A stretch of 60,030 bases of DNA from Bordetella parapertussis (GCA_943331295.2 CALQLA020000034.1:1-60030); one strand, 5' to 3'. Positions 41,413 through 52,105 are shown, counted from the stretch's first letter. A program made the numbers and translations. The notes: generated by a model not told the origin, from the sequence alone.

Positions 41413-42834
41413 TTACCAGGACTCCCGCCGGCGATCACGGCGCGCGTTGGCAGCCACCAGCTTGGCGAGCAGCGCCGACGCCACGCGGGTCATCGGGCCG
41501 TCGGCGCGACTGGTCAGCGCGATCGGCACGCGCGCGCCCAGCACCAGCCCGGCGCCGGTGGCACCGGCAAGGTATTCCAGCTGCTTCGCCAGCATGTTGC
41601 CGGACTCGAGGTCGGGTACGACCATGATGTCGGCGTCACCCGCCACCGGCGACTCGATGTGCTTCGCCTGCGCGGCGCGCAGCGAGATCGCGTTGTCGAA
41701 GGCGAGCGGGCCGTCGAGGATGCCGCCGGTGATCTGCTTCCGGTCGGCCATCTTGCACAGCGCCGCGGCATCCAGCGTCGAGGGAATGTTCGGATTCACC
41801 GTCTCGACCGCCGACAGGATGGCGACTTTCGCAGTCTCCACCCCCATGATCCGCGCGAAATGGATCGCGTTCTGGACGATGTCGACCTTCTCGATCAGCG
41901 TCGGCCGGATGTTGAGCGCGGCATCGGTGATGAGCAGCGGCTTGCTGTAGAGCGGCACGTCGAAACGGAACACGTGCGACATGCGCCGGCCGGTCCGCAG
42001 CGAAGGCCGGCCGAGCACCGAGTGGATCAGCTCGTCGGTGTGCAGGCTGCCTTTCATCAGCGCGTCGACCTCGCCGGCGGCCGCCATGTCCGCGCCAAGC
42101 TCGGCGGCGGCGTGGCTGTGGCGCACCGAGGCGATCTCGATGTCCGCGAGATCGATGCCGGACTCCTCGGCGAGATGGCGGATGCGCGCCTCCGGGCCGA
42201 TCAGCACGGGGATGATGAGGCCGCGGTGGGCCGCGTCGACCGCACCGGCCAGCGATTCCGCGTCGCACGGGTGAACGACGGCGCAGCGCACGGCCGGAAT
42301 CCCGTCGCCCAGTGCCAGAAGCTCGTTGAACCGGGCCTCGGGGTCGAACAGTTGGATCGACGGGCCGTTGACGCGCGGCACGCTGACTTTCTTCGTCGGC
42401 GCGAGCACCCGGGCCGTGCCGTGCAGCACGCGATGGCCCTTCTGGTTGACGACCTGGCAGTCGAGCTCGACCGCCTTCCTGGCGTCGTCCTTGCTCACCA
42501 CCGTCGCGGTGACCGTCAGCGTGTCGCCGACCTTCACCGGCTTGGAAAAGTGCAGCGCCTGGTCGAGGTAGATGGTGCCCGGCCCGGGAAACTGCGTTCC
42601 CAGCAGGGCCGAGATCAGCGCCCCGCCCCACATGCCGTGCGCGATGACCTCGTGGAACAGGGTATCGCGGGCGTACTGGGCGTCGAGGTGCGCGGGATTG
42701 GTGTCGCCGGAGACGGCGGCGAAGGCCTGGATGTCGGCGAGCGTCAGCGTGCGCAGCAGGCGGGCGCTCTGCCCGACCTTCAGCTCATCGTACGTGACGT
42801 TTTCGAGGAGTCCGGTGCTCGGAGTGAAGTTCAT
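41413..42834 (-). CDS. Bifunctional MaoC hydratase/phosphate acyltransferase
   Basis: A 473-residue fusion. About residues 1-150 are a MaoC hotdog (AVSGDTNPAHLDAQYA, with the catalytic Asp and His, and HGMWGGALISALLG). Residues about 165-465 are a phosphate acetyl/butyryltransferase (VRHSHAAAELGADMAA, LLITDAALNIRPT, DIMVVPDLESGNMLAKQL). The fusion is a recognised betaproteobacterial arrangement and often pairs with acetate kinase, which is absent here. It probably hydrates short acyl-CoAs and exchanges acyl groups between CoA and phosphate. Confidence 0.92.
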   Translation of the reverse strand: MNFTPSTGLLENVTYDELKVGQSARLLRTLTLADIQAFAAVSGDTNPAHLDAQYARDTLFHEVIAHGMWGGALISALLGTQFPGPGTIYLDQALHFSKPVKVGDTLTVTATVVSKDDARKAVELDCQVVNQKGHRVLHGTARVLAPTKKVSVPRVNGPSIQLFDPEARFNELLALGDGIPAVRCAVVHPCDAESLAGAVDAAHRGLIIPVLIGPEARIRHLAEESGIDLADIEIASVRHSHAAAELGADMAAAGEVDALMKGSLHTDELIHSVLGRPSLRTGRRMSHVFRFDVPLYSKPLLITDAALNIRPTLIEKVDIVQNAIHFARIMGVETAKVAILSAVETVNPNIPSTLDAAALCKMADRKQITGGILDGPLAFDNAISLRAAQAKHIESPVAGDADIMVVPDLESGNMLAKQLEYLAGATGAGLVLGARVPIALTSRADGPMTRVASALLAKLVAANARRDRRRESW

Positions 42835-43159
42835 GATGATGTTGTTCGCTTTTCATGAGGCGCCTCCCGGCGACCGCACAAAGCGAAGGCGCATCGACGT
42901 CAGCGCGTCGACGATTCCGAACGATTCGTTGCCAATCCAGCCGGTATGCATGCCGTTGCTGCCGATGTTGTTGCCCTGACGGTTCACATCATATTGCACC
43001 GCAGCAACGCTGGCTATCCGGAAGACCAGCTACTTGCTTCCTCCGTTCTATGAAGACGACAAAAATACCACGCGCCGCACGCCATGTTGCGACGCACCAA
43101 AAAGGATGCCCAGCCCGCGGGGATCGTGGCCGGGGCCGCCGGAACGGGCGGCGGGAGCG
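42835..43159. other. Intergenic region upstream of maoC-pta
   Basis: About 325 bases without a supported gene. A TTGCACCGCAGCAA inverted arrangement (TTGC-N6-GCAA, 42994-43007) lies 160 bases upstream of the MaoC-Pta ATG and loosely resembles operators of polyhydroxyalkanoate regulators such as PhaR. This is weak and only noted. No terminator for the amidase gene side is clear. Confidence 0.35.
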
Positions 43160-44560
43160 CTAGAGCGACGGGCGGGCCGTCGCCCACGGCCGGGCGGCTT
43201 CGAGCGCCGCGGCCACGGTGAAGAGATCCGCTTCGCGGTAGGGGCGCGCGACGGCCTGCAGGCCCACCGGAAGCCCGGCCGCGGTGAAGCCGGCCGGAAT
43301 CGAGGCCGCCGGCTGCCCGGTCAGGTTGAACGGATAGGTGTAGCAGACCCACGTGACGAGATTGCGGCCTTCGAGACCCGGCGGGATGGCGAGCCCGGCG
43401 GCGACCCCCGCCACCGGCAGCGTCGGCGACAGCAGCACGTCGTATTGCGTGAAGAACCGCCGCACGCGCTCGCGGAACGCGTAGCGGCCGACGACGGCGC
43501 GCTGGTACGCCTCGAGTGGCAGGAGCAGCGCGCGCTCCACGATGGCGGCGACGTCGGGGTCGAGCAGCGTCGGATCGGCGCGCAGCACGGGTCCCAGTCG
43601 CGCGCCGATGCCGGCATAGAACTCGGCGGTCCACAGCTCCGCCGAATCGTCGCCGAACGGCGCGTCGATCTCGTCGACGCGGCAGCCGGCATCGGCGAAG
43701 CTCCTGGCGGCACCTTCTGCGACGGCACGCACGTCAGGCGCGACGGGCGCGTAGCCGTAGGTCGGCGACCACGCGTAGCGCAGCGTCCGCGGGTCGCGCC
43801 CGCAGGCTGCGGCAAAGTCCGGCACGGGCTGCGGCACCGACGCCGGATCGCGGTCGTCGTACCCCGCGAGCACCCGCAGCAGCAGCGCGACATCGCGCAC
43901 CGAGCGGCCGATCGGGCAGACGTGCGCCAGCGTCGGCGTGGCGGCCATCGGGTAGACCGGCACCCGTCCGAATTGCGCCTTGACGCCGAACACGCCGCAC
44001 AGCGCGGCCGGAATGCGGATCGAGCCGCCGCCGTCGGTGCCCACGGCCAGCGGCGTCACGCCCGCGGCGACGCTCGCGGCGGCACCGGCGCTCGAGCCGC
44101 CGGCCGTCAGCGTAGTGTTCCACGGATTGCGCGTGCTGCCCGACAGCGGCGACTCGCCGACCGCCTTGCAGCCGTATTCGCTCGTCGTCGTCTTGCCGAG
44201 GATGATCGCACCGGCCGCGCGCAGGCGCTCGACCGCCGCCGCGTCGGCCGCCGCGACGTTGTCCGCCATCGACCGCGAGCCGAACGTGAACGGCATGCCG
44301 CCAACGGCGACGAGGTCCTTCACCGAGATCGGCAGCCCGTGCAGCGGGGGCAACGGCTCGCCGCTGAGGCGCCGCGCGTCGGCGGCCATCGCCGCGCGCA
44401 ACGCGTCGTCGGCACGGACCGAGGCGAACGCGTTCAGCCGGGGCTCGACCGTTTCCAGCCGCGCGAGCGCCGCCGTCACCGCGTCGGTGGCGGAAACGGC
44501 GCCGTCCGCAATGCGCCCGAGCAACCCGATGGCGGTCTCGCCTTCCCATTCGCCCTGCAT
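43160..44560 (-). CDS. Amidase (amidase-signature family)
   Basis: A 466-residue amidase. The Ser-cisSer-Lys triad is visible: Lys in GLPISVKDLVAV, Ser in TAGGSSAGAAAS and the nucleophilic Ser in GTDGGGSIRIPAA. The start ATG at 44560 is at the end of a 5' region that has a long chance open frame antisense to tex. It is divergent from tex, with about 100 bases between. Physiological substrate unknown; the family acts on amides of small or aromatic acids and some indole acetamides. Confidence 0.92.
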   Translation of the reverse strand: MQGEWEGETAIGLLGRIADGAVSATDAVTAALARLETVEPRLNAFASVRADDALRAAMAADARRLSGEPLPPLHGLPISVKDLVAVGGMPFTFGSRSMADNVAAADAAAVERLRAAGAIILGKTTTSEYGCKAVGESPLSGSTRNPWNTTLTAGGSSAGAAASVAAGVTPLAVGTDGGGSIRIPAALCGVFGVKAQFGRVPVYPMAATPTLAHVCPIGRSVRDVALLLRVLAGYDDRDPASVPQPVPDFAAACGRDPRTLRYAWSPTYGYAPVAPDVRAVAEGAARSFADAGCRVDEIDAPFGDDSAELWTAEFYAGIGARLGPVLRADPTLLDPDVAAIVERALLLPLEAYQRAVVGRYAFRERVRRFFTQYDVLLSPTLPVAGVAAGLAIPPGLEGRNLVTWVCYTYPFNLTGQPAASIPAGFTAAGLPVGLQAVARPYREADLFTVAAALEAARPWATARPSL

Positions 44561-44662
44561 GCGTGTGCCTCCGTTCGTCGATGCCGGACATTGTAGGTCC
44601 TCGCTTGTGGCGGCAGGGGCGACCGCGTACAGTGCGACCCCTTCGCCACCGACGCCGCATCC

Positions 44663-46996
44663 ATGCTTCCTCCCATCGAACAACGCATTGCCGTCGAACT
44701 CGGCGTCCGCCCCGCGCAGGTCGCTGCCGCTGTCCAGTTGCTCGACGAAGGCTCCTCCGTGCCGTTCATCGCCCGCTACCGCAAGGAAGCCACCGGCGAG
44801 CTGGACGATATCCAGTTGCGGGCACTCGCCGAGCGCCTCGTCTACCTGCGCGAGCTCGAGGAGCGCCGCGCCGCCGTCGTCGCGAGCATCGGCCTGCAGG
44901 GCAAGCTCACGCCGGCGCTTGCGGGCGAGATCGCCGCCGCCGACACCAAGCAGCGGCTCGAGGACCTCTACCTGCCGTACAAGCCGAAGCGCCGCACCCG
45001 CGCGCAGATGGCGCGGGAGGCCGGGCTGGAGCCGCTGGCCGACGCGCTGCTGGCCGACCCGACGCTCTCGCCCGAAGCGGAAGGCGAGCGCTACGTCCGC
45101 GTCGAGGCCGAGCCGCCGGAACGGCACGTGCCGGACGTGAAGGCCGCGCTGGACGGCGCCCGCCAGATCCTGATGGAGCGCTTCGCCGAGGACGCGACGC
45201 TGCTCGACCGCGTGCGAGGGCATCTCGTCGACCACGCGCTGCTGGTGTCGACGGTGGTCGAGGGCAAGGCCGAGGAAGGCGCCAAGTTCCGCGACTGGTT
45301 CGACTTCCGCGAGCCCATCGGCACGGTGCCGTCGCATCGCGCGCTCGCGATGTTCCGCGGCCGCAACGAAGGCATGCTGCGGCTGCAGCTGACGACCGCG
45401 CCGGAACTCGAGGATCCGCCGCGCGCCTCGCCGTGCGAGGGCATCGTGTTCGCGCGCTTCGGCCTCGCCGACCAGGGCCGCGCCGCCGACCGGTGGCTGC
45501 TGGAAACGGCGCGCTGGACCTGGATGATCAAGCTCTCGCTGCACTTCGAGATCGAGCTGATGTCCGCGCTGCGCGTGCGCGCCGAGGACGAGGCGATCCG
45601 CGTCTTCGCCCGCAACCTGCACGACCTGCTGCTCGCGGCGCCGGCCGGCCCGCGGATCACGATCGGCCTCGACCCCGGCATCCGCACCGGCGTGAAGGTA
45701 GCCGTGGTCGACCGCACCGGCAAGCTGGTGGATACCGCGACGATCTACCCGCACGAGCCGCGCCGCGACTGGGAGGGCTCGCTCGCCACGCTGCGCCAGC
45801 TCGCGCAGAAGCACGGCGCCGAGCTCGTCGCCATCGGCAACGGCACGGCGAGCCGCGAGACCGACAAGCTGGCCGCGGAACTCTCGAAGCGGCACCCGGA
45901 GCTCGCCCTGGCCCGGATCGTGGTGTCGGAGGCCGGCGCGTCGGTGTATTCGGCATCGGAACTCGCGTCGAACGAGTTCCCCGACATCGACGTCAGCCTG
46001 CGCGGCGCGGTGTCGATCGCCCGCCGGCTGCAGGATCCGTTGGCCGAGCTGGTCAAGATCGACCCCAAGAGCATCGGCGTCGGGCAGTACCAGCACGACG
46101 TCAACCAGGGCAAGCTCGCGCGCTCGCTCGACGCCGTCGTCGAGGATTGCGTGAACTCCGTCGGCGTCGACGTCAACACCGCGTCGGTGCCGCTGCTCAC
46201 GCGCGTGTCGGGCCTCAACGCCACGCTCGCCGCGAACATCGTCGGCTACCGCGACCAGCACGGCGCGTTCGGCGGCCGCTCGCAGCTGAAGGCGGTGCCG
46301 CGGCTGGGCGACAAGACCTTCGAGCAGGCTGCCGGCTTCCTGCGCATCCGCGACGGCGAGAACCCGCTGGACGCGTCGGCGGTGCATCCGGAGTCCTACC
46401 CCGTGGTCGAGCGCATGCTGGCCGACCTCGGCAAGGGCATCGGCGAGGTCATCGGCAACACCGGGCTGCTGCGCGCGGTGCCAGCCGCGAAATACGCCGG
46501 CGCGGGCATCGGGCTGCCGACGATCCAGGACATCCTGAAGGAACTCGAGAAGCCGGGTCGCGACCCGCGGCCCGAATTCCGGACGGCCTCGTTCGCCGAC
46601 GGCGTCGAGGACATGAAGGACGTGCGGCCCGGGATGCGGCTCGAGGGCGTGGTCACCAACGTCACCAATTTCGGCGCCTTCGTCGACATCGGCGTCCACC
46701 AGGACGGGCTCGTGCACGTCTCGGCGCTGGCGACGAAGTTCGTGAAGGACCCGCACAGCGTCGTGAAGGCCGGCGACGTGGTGACGGTGAAGGTGCTGGA
46801 GGTCGACCTCGCGCGCCGGCGCATCGCGCTGACGATGCGGCTCGCCGACGAGGTGCCGGCGCCAGCCGCGGCGGGCGCGCCGGCGCCCCGCGGTGGCCGC
46901 AACGGCGGCGGCACGCCCGCCCCGAAGCGCTCCGCCGCTCCGGCGCCGAAGCCGGACGGTGCGATGGCCGCGGCGTTCGCGCGGCTCAAGTCATAG
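44663..46996 (+). CDS. tex: Transcription accessory protein Tex
   Basis: A 777-residue RNA-binding protein. The N-terminal helical Tex domain ([20 protein letters not shown]), the YqgF-like ribonuclease fold ([19 protein letters not shown]), helix-hairpin-helix motifs, and a C-terminal S1 domain at about 650-720 ([21 protein letters not shown]) are all present in order. The C-terminus after S1 is a Pro/Ala-rich tail. The protein is thought to act in transcription and gene expression of virulence or stress genes. A strong stem-loop follows at 47017. Confidence 0.96.
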   Translation: MLPPIEQRIAVELGVRPAQVAAAVQLLDEGSSVPFIARYRKEATGELDDIQLRALAERLVYLRELEERRAAVVASIGLQGKLTPALAGEIAAADTKQRLEDLYLPYKPKRRTRAQMAREAGLEPLADALLADPTLSPEAEGERYVRVEAEPPERHVPDVKAALDGARQILMERFAEDATLLDRVRGHLVDHALLVSTVVEGKAEEGAKFRDWFDFREPIGTVPSHRALAMFRGRNEGMLRLQLTTAPELEDPPRASPCEGIVFARFGLADQGRAADRWLLETARWTWMIKLSLHFEIELMSALRVRAEDEAIRVFARNLHDLLLAAPAGPRITIGLDPGIRTGVKVAVVDRTGKLVDTATIYPHEPRRDWEGSLATLRQLAQKHGAELVAIGNGTASRETDKLAAELSKRHPELALARIVVSEAGASVYSASELASNEFPDIDVSLRGAVSIARRLQDPLAELVKIDPKSIGVGQYQHDVNQGKLARSLDAVVEDCVNSVGVDVNTASVPLLTRVSGLNATLAANIVGYRDQHGAFGGRSQLKAVPRLGDKTFEQAAGFLRIRDGENPLDASAVHPESYPVVERMLADLGKGIGEVIGNTGLLRAVPAAKYAGAGIGLPTIQDILKELEKPGRDPRPEFRTASFADGVEDMKDVRPGMRLEGVVTNVTNFGAFVDIGVHQDGLVHVSALATKFVKDPHSVVKAGDVVTVKVLEVDLARRRIALTMRLADEVPAPAAAGAPAPRGGRNGGGTPAPKRSAAPAPKPDGAMAAAFARLKS

Positions 46997-47016
46997 GCCC
47001 ACCGCGGGCAGGACCC

Positions 47017-47050
47017 GCCGGCGCCGGGGACGATGCGTCCCGGCGCCGGC
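47017..47050. terminator. Stem-loop between convergent tex and acyl-CoA synthetase genes
   Basis: A 15-bp GC stem (GCCGGCGCCGGGGACG paired with CGTCCCGGCGCCGGC, one bulged G) closes an ATG loop. It is between convergent genes, with the synthetase stop at 47058. There is no T-tract on either side, so it may act as a barrier or with Rho rather than as a classical intrinsic terminator. Confidence 0.6.
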
Positions 47051-47057
47051 GTGCGCG

Positions 47058-49745
47058 TCAGAGCGTGTGCGTGACCAGCTTGAAGTCGGGGTCCTCGGCG
47101 AAGGTCTTCTGCGTGAAGCCCAGGCTCTTCATCAGCTTCAGCATCCCGCTGTTCTTCGCCAGCACCAGCCCTTCGATCTCGGCGAGCCCCTTCTCGCGCG
47201 CCACGTCCATGATGCTTTCCATCAGCCGCGACCCCAGGCCGCGGCCGCCGAAGTCGTCGGCGACCACCAGCGAGAACTCGCAGCTCGACTGGTCGATGTT
47301 GGTCACGTAGCGCGACACGCCGACGATCCGCCCGGTCTCGGTGATCTCGCCGTCGGCGCCGGCGTGGCGCTCCTTGACCACCGCCACCAGCGCCATCTCG
47401 CGGTCGTAGTCGATCAGCGTGAAGCGCGCCAGCATCGTCGGCGGCAGCTCGCGCATCGACGACACGAAGCGGAAGTAGCGGCTCTCGGGGGAAAGGTTCG
47501 ACATCATGTCCTGCAGCATCTGCGCGTCGTCCGGGTGGATCGGCCGCACCGTGTACTGGCCGCCGCCGCGCAGCGGCCACACCTGCTCGTGCCGCGCCGG
47601 GTACGGCAGGATGGCGAGGTGGTGGTAGTGGTTCGAGCGCCCGCTGACGGCCTGCGGCGCGTTGTCGATCACGATCCGCGCGTCCACCGCCACCGCGCCG
47701 GATTCATCGACGATGACGGGGTTGATGTCCATCTCGCGCAGCTGCGGCAGCTCGCACACCATTTCCGAGATGCGCAGCAGCACCTGCTCCAGCGCCTCCA
47801 TGTCGACGGCAGAGGCGCCGCGCCATTCGCCGAGCGTCTCCGCGACGCGGGAGCGCTCGATCAGCCGCCGCGCCAGGAACTGGTTGAGCGGCGGCAGCTC
47901 CATCGCCCGGTCGTTCATGAGCTCGATCATGGTGCCGCCCGCGCCGAACACGATCACCGGCCCGAAGGGGTCGTCGGTCACGAGGCCGATGTAGATCTCG
48001 CGGCCGCGCCGCGCGCCGGCCATCTTCTGCACGGTGACGCCGTTGATGTGAGCCGCCGGGTGGATGCGCTTCACGCGCTCCACCATGTCGGTGTAGGTGT
48101 CGCGCGCGCCCGTGCCGTTCAGGATGTTGAGCGCGACGCCCTGCACGTCCGACTTGTGGCTGATGTCCGGCGAGTCGATCTTGAGCGCGACGGGAAACCC
48201 CAGCTGCGTGGCGATCATCATCGCGTCGTTGGCGCTCCGCGCGAGGATGGTGTTGGTGACAGGGATGTGGAACGACGCCAGCAGCGTCTTCGACTCCATC
48301 TCGGTCAGCACCTTGCGGCGCTCGGCGAGCACGCTCTCGATGACGAGCCGCGCCGCCTCGATGTCGGGCTTGGCCAGCGCGGAGAGCGGCGGCGGCGTCT
48401 GCTGCAGCAGCAGCTGGTTCTGGTAGAACGACGCGATGTTGCCGAACGCGCCGACGGCGGCCTCGGGCGTGCGGAACGTGGGAATCTCCGCGTCGTTGAG
48501 GATGCCGCGCGACGCGACGACCGCCGCATCGCCCATCATGCAGGTGAGCAGCGGCTTGCCCAGCGCGGGCTTCATCTCGACCAGCGCGCGCGCGACCGCG
48601 GCGGCGTCCCCCTCGGCCTTCGGCGAGTAGATGGCGAGCACGCCGTCGACCTGCCCGTCGTTGCCGGCGGCGGCGACGGCCGCCTGGTAATGGGCGGGCG
48701 TGGCCTCTTCCGACATGTCGACCAGGTCCGACAGCGACGCGCACGCGGGTAGCTGCGGCTGCAGCGCCGCGGCGGTTTCCGGCGAGAGCTTGCCCAGTTG
48801 CAGCCCGATCTCGTTGACCCAGTCGGCGGCCAGCACGCCGGGACCGCCGCCGTTGCTGACGATCGCGAGCCGGCGGCCGACGGGCCGGTAGCGCGAGGCG
48901 AGGCACTTGGCCGCCGAGAACAGCCCGACGAACGAGCGCACGCGCACCGCGCCGGCGCGGCGGAGCGCGGCATCGAACACCTCGTCGCTGCCGACGATGG
49001 TGCCGCTGTGCGTCTGCGCGGCTTCGTTGCCGGCGGGCTTGCGGCCCGACTTCAGCACCACCACCGGCTTGGCGATGGCGGCCGAGCGCAGCGCGCTCAT
49101 GAAGCGGCGGGCGCTGGTGATGCCCTCGAGATAGACGATGATGCTCTGGGTCTGCGGGTCGCTCGCGAGGAAGTCCAGCACCTCGCTGATGTCCACGCCC
49201 GTGCTGGGCCCGAGCGAGACGACGCACGAGAAGCCGACGCCGTTGCCGGTCGCCCAGTCGAGCATCGACGCCGTCAGCGCCCCCGATTGCGACACCAGCG
49301 CCAGCGGACCCGGCTTGGCCAGCGGGCCTATCGCGCCGGCATTGAGCTTCAACTGCGGCCGCTGGAAGCCGAGGCAGTTCGGTCCCAGCAGGTGGATGCC
49401 TTCGCGCCGCGCCATGCGCTTCAGGTCGAGGGCCTTGTCGGCGCCAATGCCGCTCCCGATCACCAGCGCCGAGCGGCAGGCCATGCGCCCCGCGAGTTCC
49501 AGCGCCGCGGCGATGTCGGGGGGCGGCAGCGCGATGATGGCGAGGTCGGCCCGCGACTGCGCAAGCTCGCCGAGCGTGCCGCTGGTGTGGACGTCGAGGA
49601 AACGCAGCGTGCCGCTGAACTGCCGGGCCGACAGCGCGGCGTGCAGCGCGCGGGCGTGCGCGGTCTGGCCGGCGGCGTCGGGCGGGCCGGCGAACACCAC
49701 GATCGACTTGGGTGCAAGCAGGGAGGTGAGGTAGTGTTCGCCCAT
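47058..49745 (-). CDS. ADP-forming acyl-CoA synthetase fused to GNAT (PatZ/Pka-like)
   Basis: An 895-residue protein. The order is a CoA-binding domain (about 1-130), succinyl-CoA-ligase-like domains (about 140-460, phospho-His region NEAAQTHSGTIVGS), an ATP-grasp domain (about 480-715, PVALKIDSPDISHKSDVQGV, MDINPVIVD), and a GNAT acetyltransferase at about 730-895 (YTVRPIHPDDAQ, GRGLGSRLMESI). This is the architecture of protein lysine acetyltransferases that silence acetyl-CoA synthetase. Whether the synthetase part is active cannot be decided. It stands alone. Confidence 0.93.
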   Translation of the reverse strand: MGEHYLTSLLAPKSIVVFAGPPDAAGQTAHARALHAALSARQFSGTLRFLDVHTSGTLGELAQSRADLAIIALPPPDIAAALELAGRMACRSALVIGSGIGADKALDLKRMARREGIHLLGPNCLGFQRPQLKLNAGAIGPLAKPGPLALVSQSGALTASMLDWATGNGVGFSCVVSLGPSTGVDISEVLDFLASDPQTQSIIVYLEGITSARRFMSALRSAAIAKPVVVLKSGRKPAGNEAAQTHSGTIVGSDEVFDAALRRAGAVRVRSFVGLFSAAKCLASRYRPVGRRLAIVSNGGGPGVLAADWVNEIGLQLGKLSPETAAALQPQLPACASLSDLVDMSEEATPAHYQAAVAAAGNDGQVDGVLAIYSPKAEGDAAAVARALVEMKPALGKPLLTCMMGDAAVVASRGILNDAEIPTFRTPEAAVGAFGNIASFYQNQLLLQQTPPPLSALAKPDIEAARLVIESVLAERRKVLTEMESKTLLASFHIPVTNTILARSANDAMMIATQLGFPVALKIDSPDISHKSDVQGVALNILNGTGARDTYTDMVERVKRIHPAAHINGVTVQKMAGARRGREIYIGLVTDDPFGPVIVFGAGGTMIELMNDRAMELPPLNQFLARRLIERSRVAETLGEWRGASAVDMEALEQVLLRISEMVCELPQLREMDINPVIVDESGAVAVDARIVIDNAPQAVSGRSNHYHHLAILPYPARHEQVWPLRGGGQYTVRPIHPDDAQMLQDMMSNLSPESRYFRFVSSMRELPPTMLARFTLIDYDREMALVAVVKERHAGADGEITETGRIVGVSRYVTNIDQSSCEFSLVVADDFGGRGLGSRLMESIMDVAREKGLAEIEGLVLAKNSGMLKLMKSLGFTQKTFAEDPDFKLVTHTL

Positions 49746-50119
49746 GGCTTTCGGCCCGCGTGGAAGCAGCGCCCGGTTGGCAGGCGCAACGGTACCGCCG
49801 ATGCGGCGGCACGAGGGTGAAGCCTAGCGGTTTTGTTGCGGTGCAGCCATGATTCAGGACAAACATCGGTTGCCGGCGCCATAGACGAAGGATCGGACCG
49901 CCGCAGCCGCCGCTGGCTTGGCGCGCCAATGAAGAAACCGGGCGTCCGTGCAACGCCATGCCTGGGCCCCGGCCCGCCGGCCAAAAAACTTGTCGACCGG
50001 TGCGCTCACCGGGTGTTAGCCTGAAACCTAATATGCCATGTGGATATTTTTCGCATGACCAATCCGTCGGCCGGCACGGGCTGCGTGGGCCTGCCGATGG
50101 CGATGCCCGGGAGGATTTC
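49746..50119. other. Intergenic region before the GWW-repeat gene
   Basis: About 374 bases without a supported gene. The part from 49990 is relatively AT-rich (AAACCTAATATGCC) and could contain the promoter of the repeat gene; no convincing -35/-10 pair was found. An in-frame extension of the repeat protein upstream has no protein-like features. Confidence 0.4.
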
Positions 50120-52105
50120 ATGCGCTGGACAAAGTGGCTCGACCTGTCGTTGGCGGCAGCAACGCTTTTCCTCTGTGCAGGCGCGGCGTTGGCGGCGCCG
50201 CAGAACGGCTGGTGGTGGAATTCGGCCGAGAGCGGGCGCGGCTTCTTCATCGAGAAACAGGGCGACACGCTGTTCATGGCCGGCTACTTCTACGAGGCCG
50301 ACGGCCGCAGCACGTGGATGGTCTCGGGCGGCGGCACGACCGACCCCAACGCGTACACCGGCCGGCTCTACTCGGTGCGCGACGGCCAGACGCTCCTCGG
50401 CGCGTACAAGGCCCCCACCGGCGGCGACGCCGGCGAGGTCCGGCTGCAGTTCGCCGACGCCACGCACGGCACGCTGACCTGGCCCGGCGGCACCATCCCC
50501 ATCGAGCGGCAGGTCGCGGGCGCCGGCACGGCGAGCTTCCAGCCGACCGGCTGGTGGTGGAATTCCGCCGAGAGCGGGCGCGGATACTCGATCGAGGTGC
50601 AGGGCGACACGCTGGTCATGGTCGGCTTCATGTACGCCGCCAACGGCGATCCGGTGTGGTACCTGTCGGCCGGGAAGATGGCCTCGCCGCAGCGCTACGA
50701 GGGCGCGCTGCTGTCGTTTTCCGGCGGGCAGGCGATGTCCGGACCGTACAAGGCGCCCACCTTCGCCGCCGCCGGCGGCATCCTGATCGACTGGACATCG
50801 CTCGCGGCGGCCACGCTGACGCTGTCGGACGCGCCCCCGCCCGTGGCGCTTGCACCGGCGCAATCCAAGCGCAGCTTCGGCATCGTGCCGCAGCTTGTGA
50901 AGGTGGCGGCACCGGCGGCGACGGCGACCGGCGTGCCGGCCGGCACCGCGAGCAGCGCGACCCTCGGCGCGGCGGGCGGCAAGCTCGCAACGCCGGACGG
51001 GAAGCTCGCGCTGACGATCCCGGCCGGCGCGCTGGCCGCGGATACTGTCATCACGATCCAGCCGCTCACCAATCTTGCGCATGGCCGGATCGGCGCGGCC
51101 TACCGGCTGACGCCGGAGGGGCAGACGTTCCTGAAGCCGGTCACGCTGGCCTTCGCGTACACCGACGCGGATGTCGTCGGATCCGCGCCGGGCGCGCTCG
51201 GTGCGGCGTTCCAGACGGCCGCAGGCTACTGGCAGTGGGCGGGCCCTGCCACGGTCGACACCACCGCCAAGACCGTCAGCGTGACCACCGGCCATTTCAG
51301 CGCCTGGTCCCTGGTGAAGGGGCTGCAACTCCTCCCGGCGTCGAAGAACGTCAAGGTGAACGGCACGGTGCCGCTCGCGGTCGTGTTCTGCTTCCCTCAG
51401 GACGATGCCGACCTAGCGCCGCTGGGCTACTCGTGCGACACCGAGGGGGACCTGGCGCCGCTGGCAGCGGTGGGCGAATGGTCCGTCAACGGCACGCCCG
51501 GCGGCGGCGGCGCCATCGGCACAGTGAGCGGTAACGGCAGCGGCGCCATGTACACGGCGCCGGCGGTCGAACCCTCGCCGAATACCGTCGCCGTGAGCGC
51601 GCGCGTGACGATCGGCGCGAAGGGCACGGTGCTGCTCGTGTCGAACATCACCATCGGCGGCGAGACGTGGTCGGGCGTCGGCGAGTCGCAGGATCCCGCC
51701 GCCGGCTACGGGGCCAGGGCAACCCTGAAGTGGACGCTGGCGGGGCGGACCAACAACGTTGCCGTCTTCGTCCCGAGCGGCGTCGCGACGCTCTCGATCG
51801 AGGACTGCATCGTGAGCCCCTCGAGCGGGCCGGTCGCGCCCTCCGGCTGGCTGTACATCGACTACAACACCACCCCGCCCAAGTATCGCGGATTCGGCAC
51901 GACGTATTGGACGATGAGCCTGACCTGCCCGCCGAATCCGACCGCGTCGGGACTCACGGCGGCCGCGCTCTACCTCGGCGGCAGCGGCGGGGATTTCGGC
52001 GCCGAGGCGACGGGCTTCGTCAGCGCGGACGGCACGACGATCGAGGGCACGGACATCTTCGCCGACGGCACGCGGATGACGTGGAAGTTCACGCGCGATC
52101 CGTAG
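50120..52105 (+). CDS. Secreted protein with two GWW repeats and a ZU5-like domain
   Basis: A 661-residue protein with a signal peptide at about 1-26 (LAAATLFLCAGAALAA). Two repeats of about 115 residues begin with GWWWNSAESGRGFFIE (about 30) and GWWWNSAESGRGYSIE (about 143), each followed by GY/F-Y-A-G-W beta strands. Residues about 285-410 look like a ZU5-type fold (ATLGAAGGKLATPDGKL, IPAGALAADTVITIQP). The C-terminal third is Gly/Ala/Thr-rich and beta-predicted. The start ATG follows GGGAGG. Probably exported to the periplasm or outside; no anchor is apparent. Function unknown. Confidence 0.8.
   Translation: MRWTKWLDLSLAAATLFLCAGAALAAPQNGWWWNSAESGRGFFIEKQGDTLFMAGYFYEADGRSTWMVSGGGTTDPNAYTGRLYSVRDGQTLLGAYKAPTGGDAGEVRLQFADATHGTLTWPGGTIPIERQVAGAGTASFQPTGWWWNSAESGRGYSIEVQGDTLVMVGFMYAANGDPVWYLSAGKMASPQRYEGALLSFSGGQAMSGPYKAPTFAAAGGILIDWTSLAAATLTLSDAPPPVALAPAQSKRSFGIVPQLVKVAAPAATATGVPAGTASSATLGAAGGKLATPDGKLALTIPAGALAADTVITIQPLTNLAHGRIGAAYRLTPEGQTFLKPVTLAFAYTDADVVGSAPGALGAAFQTAAGYWQWAGPATVDTTAKTVSVTTGHFSAWSLVKGLQLLPASKNVKVNGTVPLAVVFCFPQDDADLAPLGYSCDTEGDLAPLAAVGEWSVNGTPGGGGAIGTVSGNGSGAMYTAPAVEPSPNTVAVSARVTIGAKGTVLLVSNITIGGETWSGVGESQDPAAGYGARATLKWTLAGRTNNVAVFVPSGVATLSIEDCIVSPSSGPVAPSGWLYIDYNTTPPKYRGFGTTYWTMSLTCPPNPTASGLTAAALYLGGSGGDFGAEATGFVSADGTTIEGTDIFADGTRMTWKFTRDP

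Noticed and set aside
42994..43007. PhaR-type operator
   Set aside because: TTGC-N6-GCAA is too short and no polyhydroxyalkanoate gene is near; kept only as a weak note.
43160..46756. Minus-strand open frame of 1198 codons
   Set aside because: Only the last 467 codons (amidase) are protein-like. The remainder is antisense to tex, with composition expected from a GC-rich complementary frame.
49746..50119. Riboswitch or small RNA in the leader of the GWW-repeat gene
   Set aside because: No known consensus, no terminator and no convincing pairing pattern were found.
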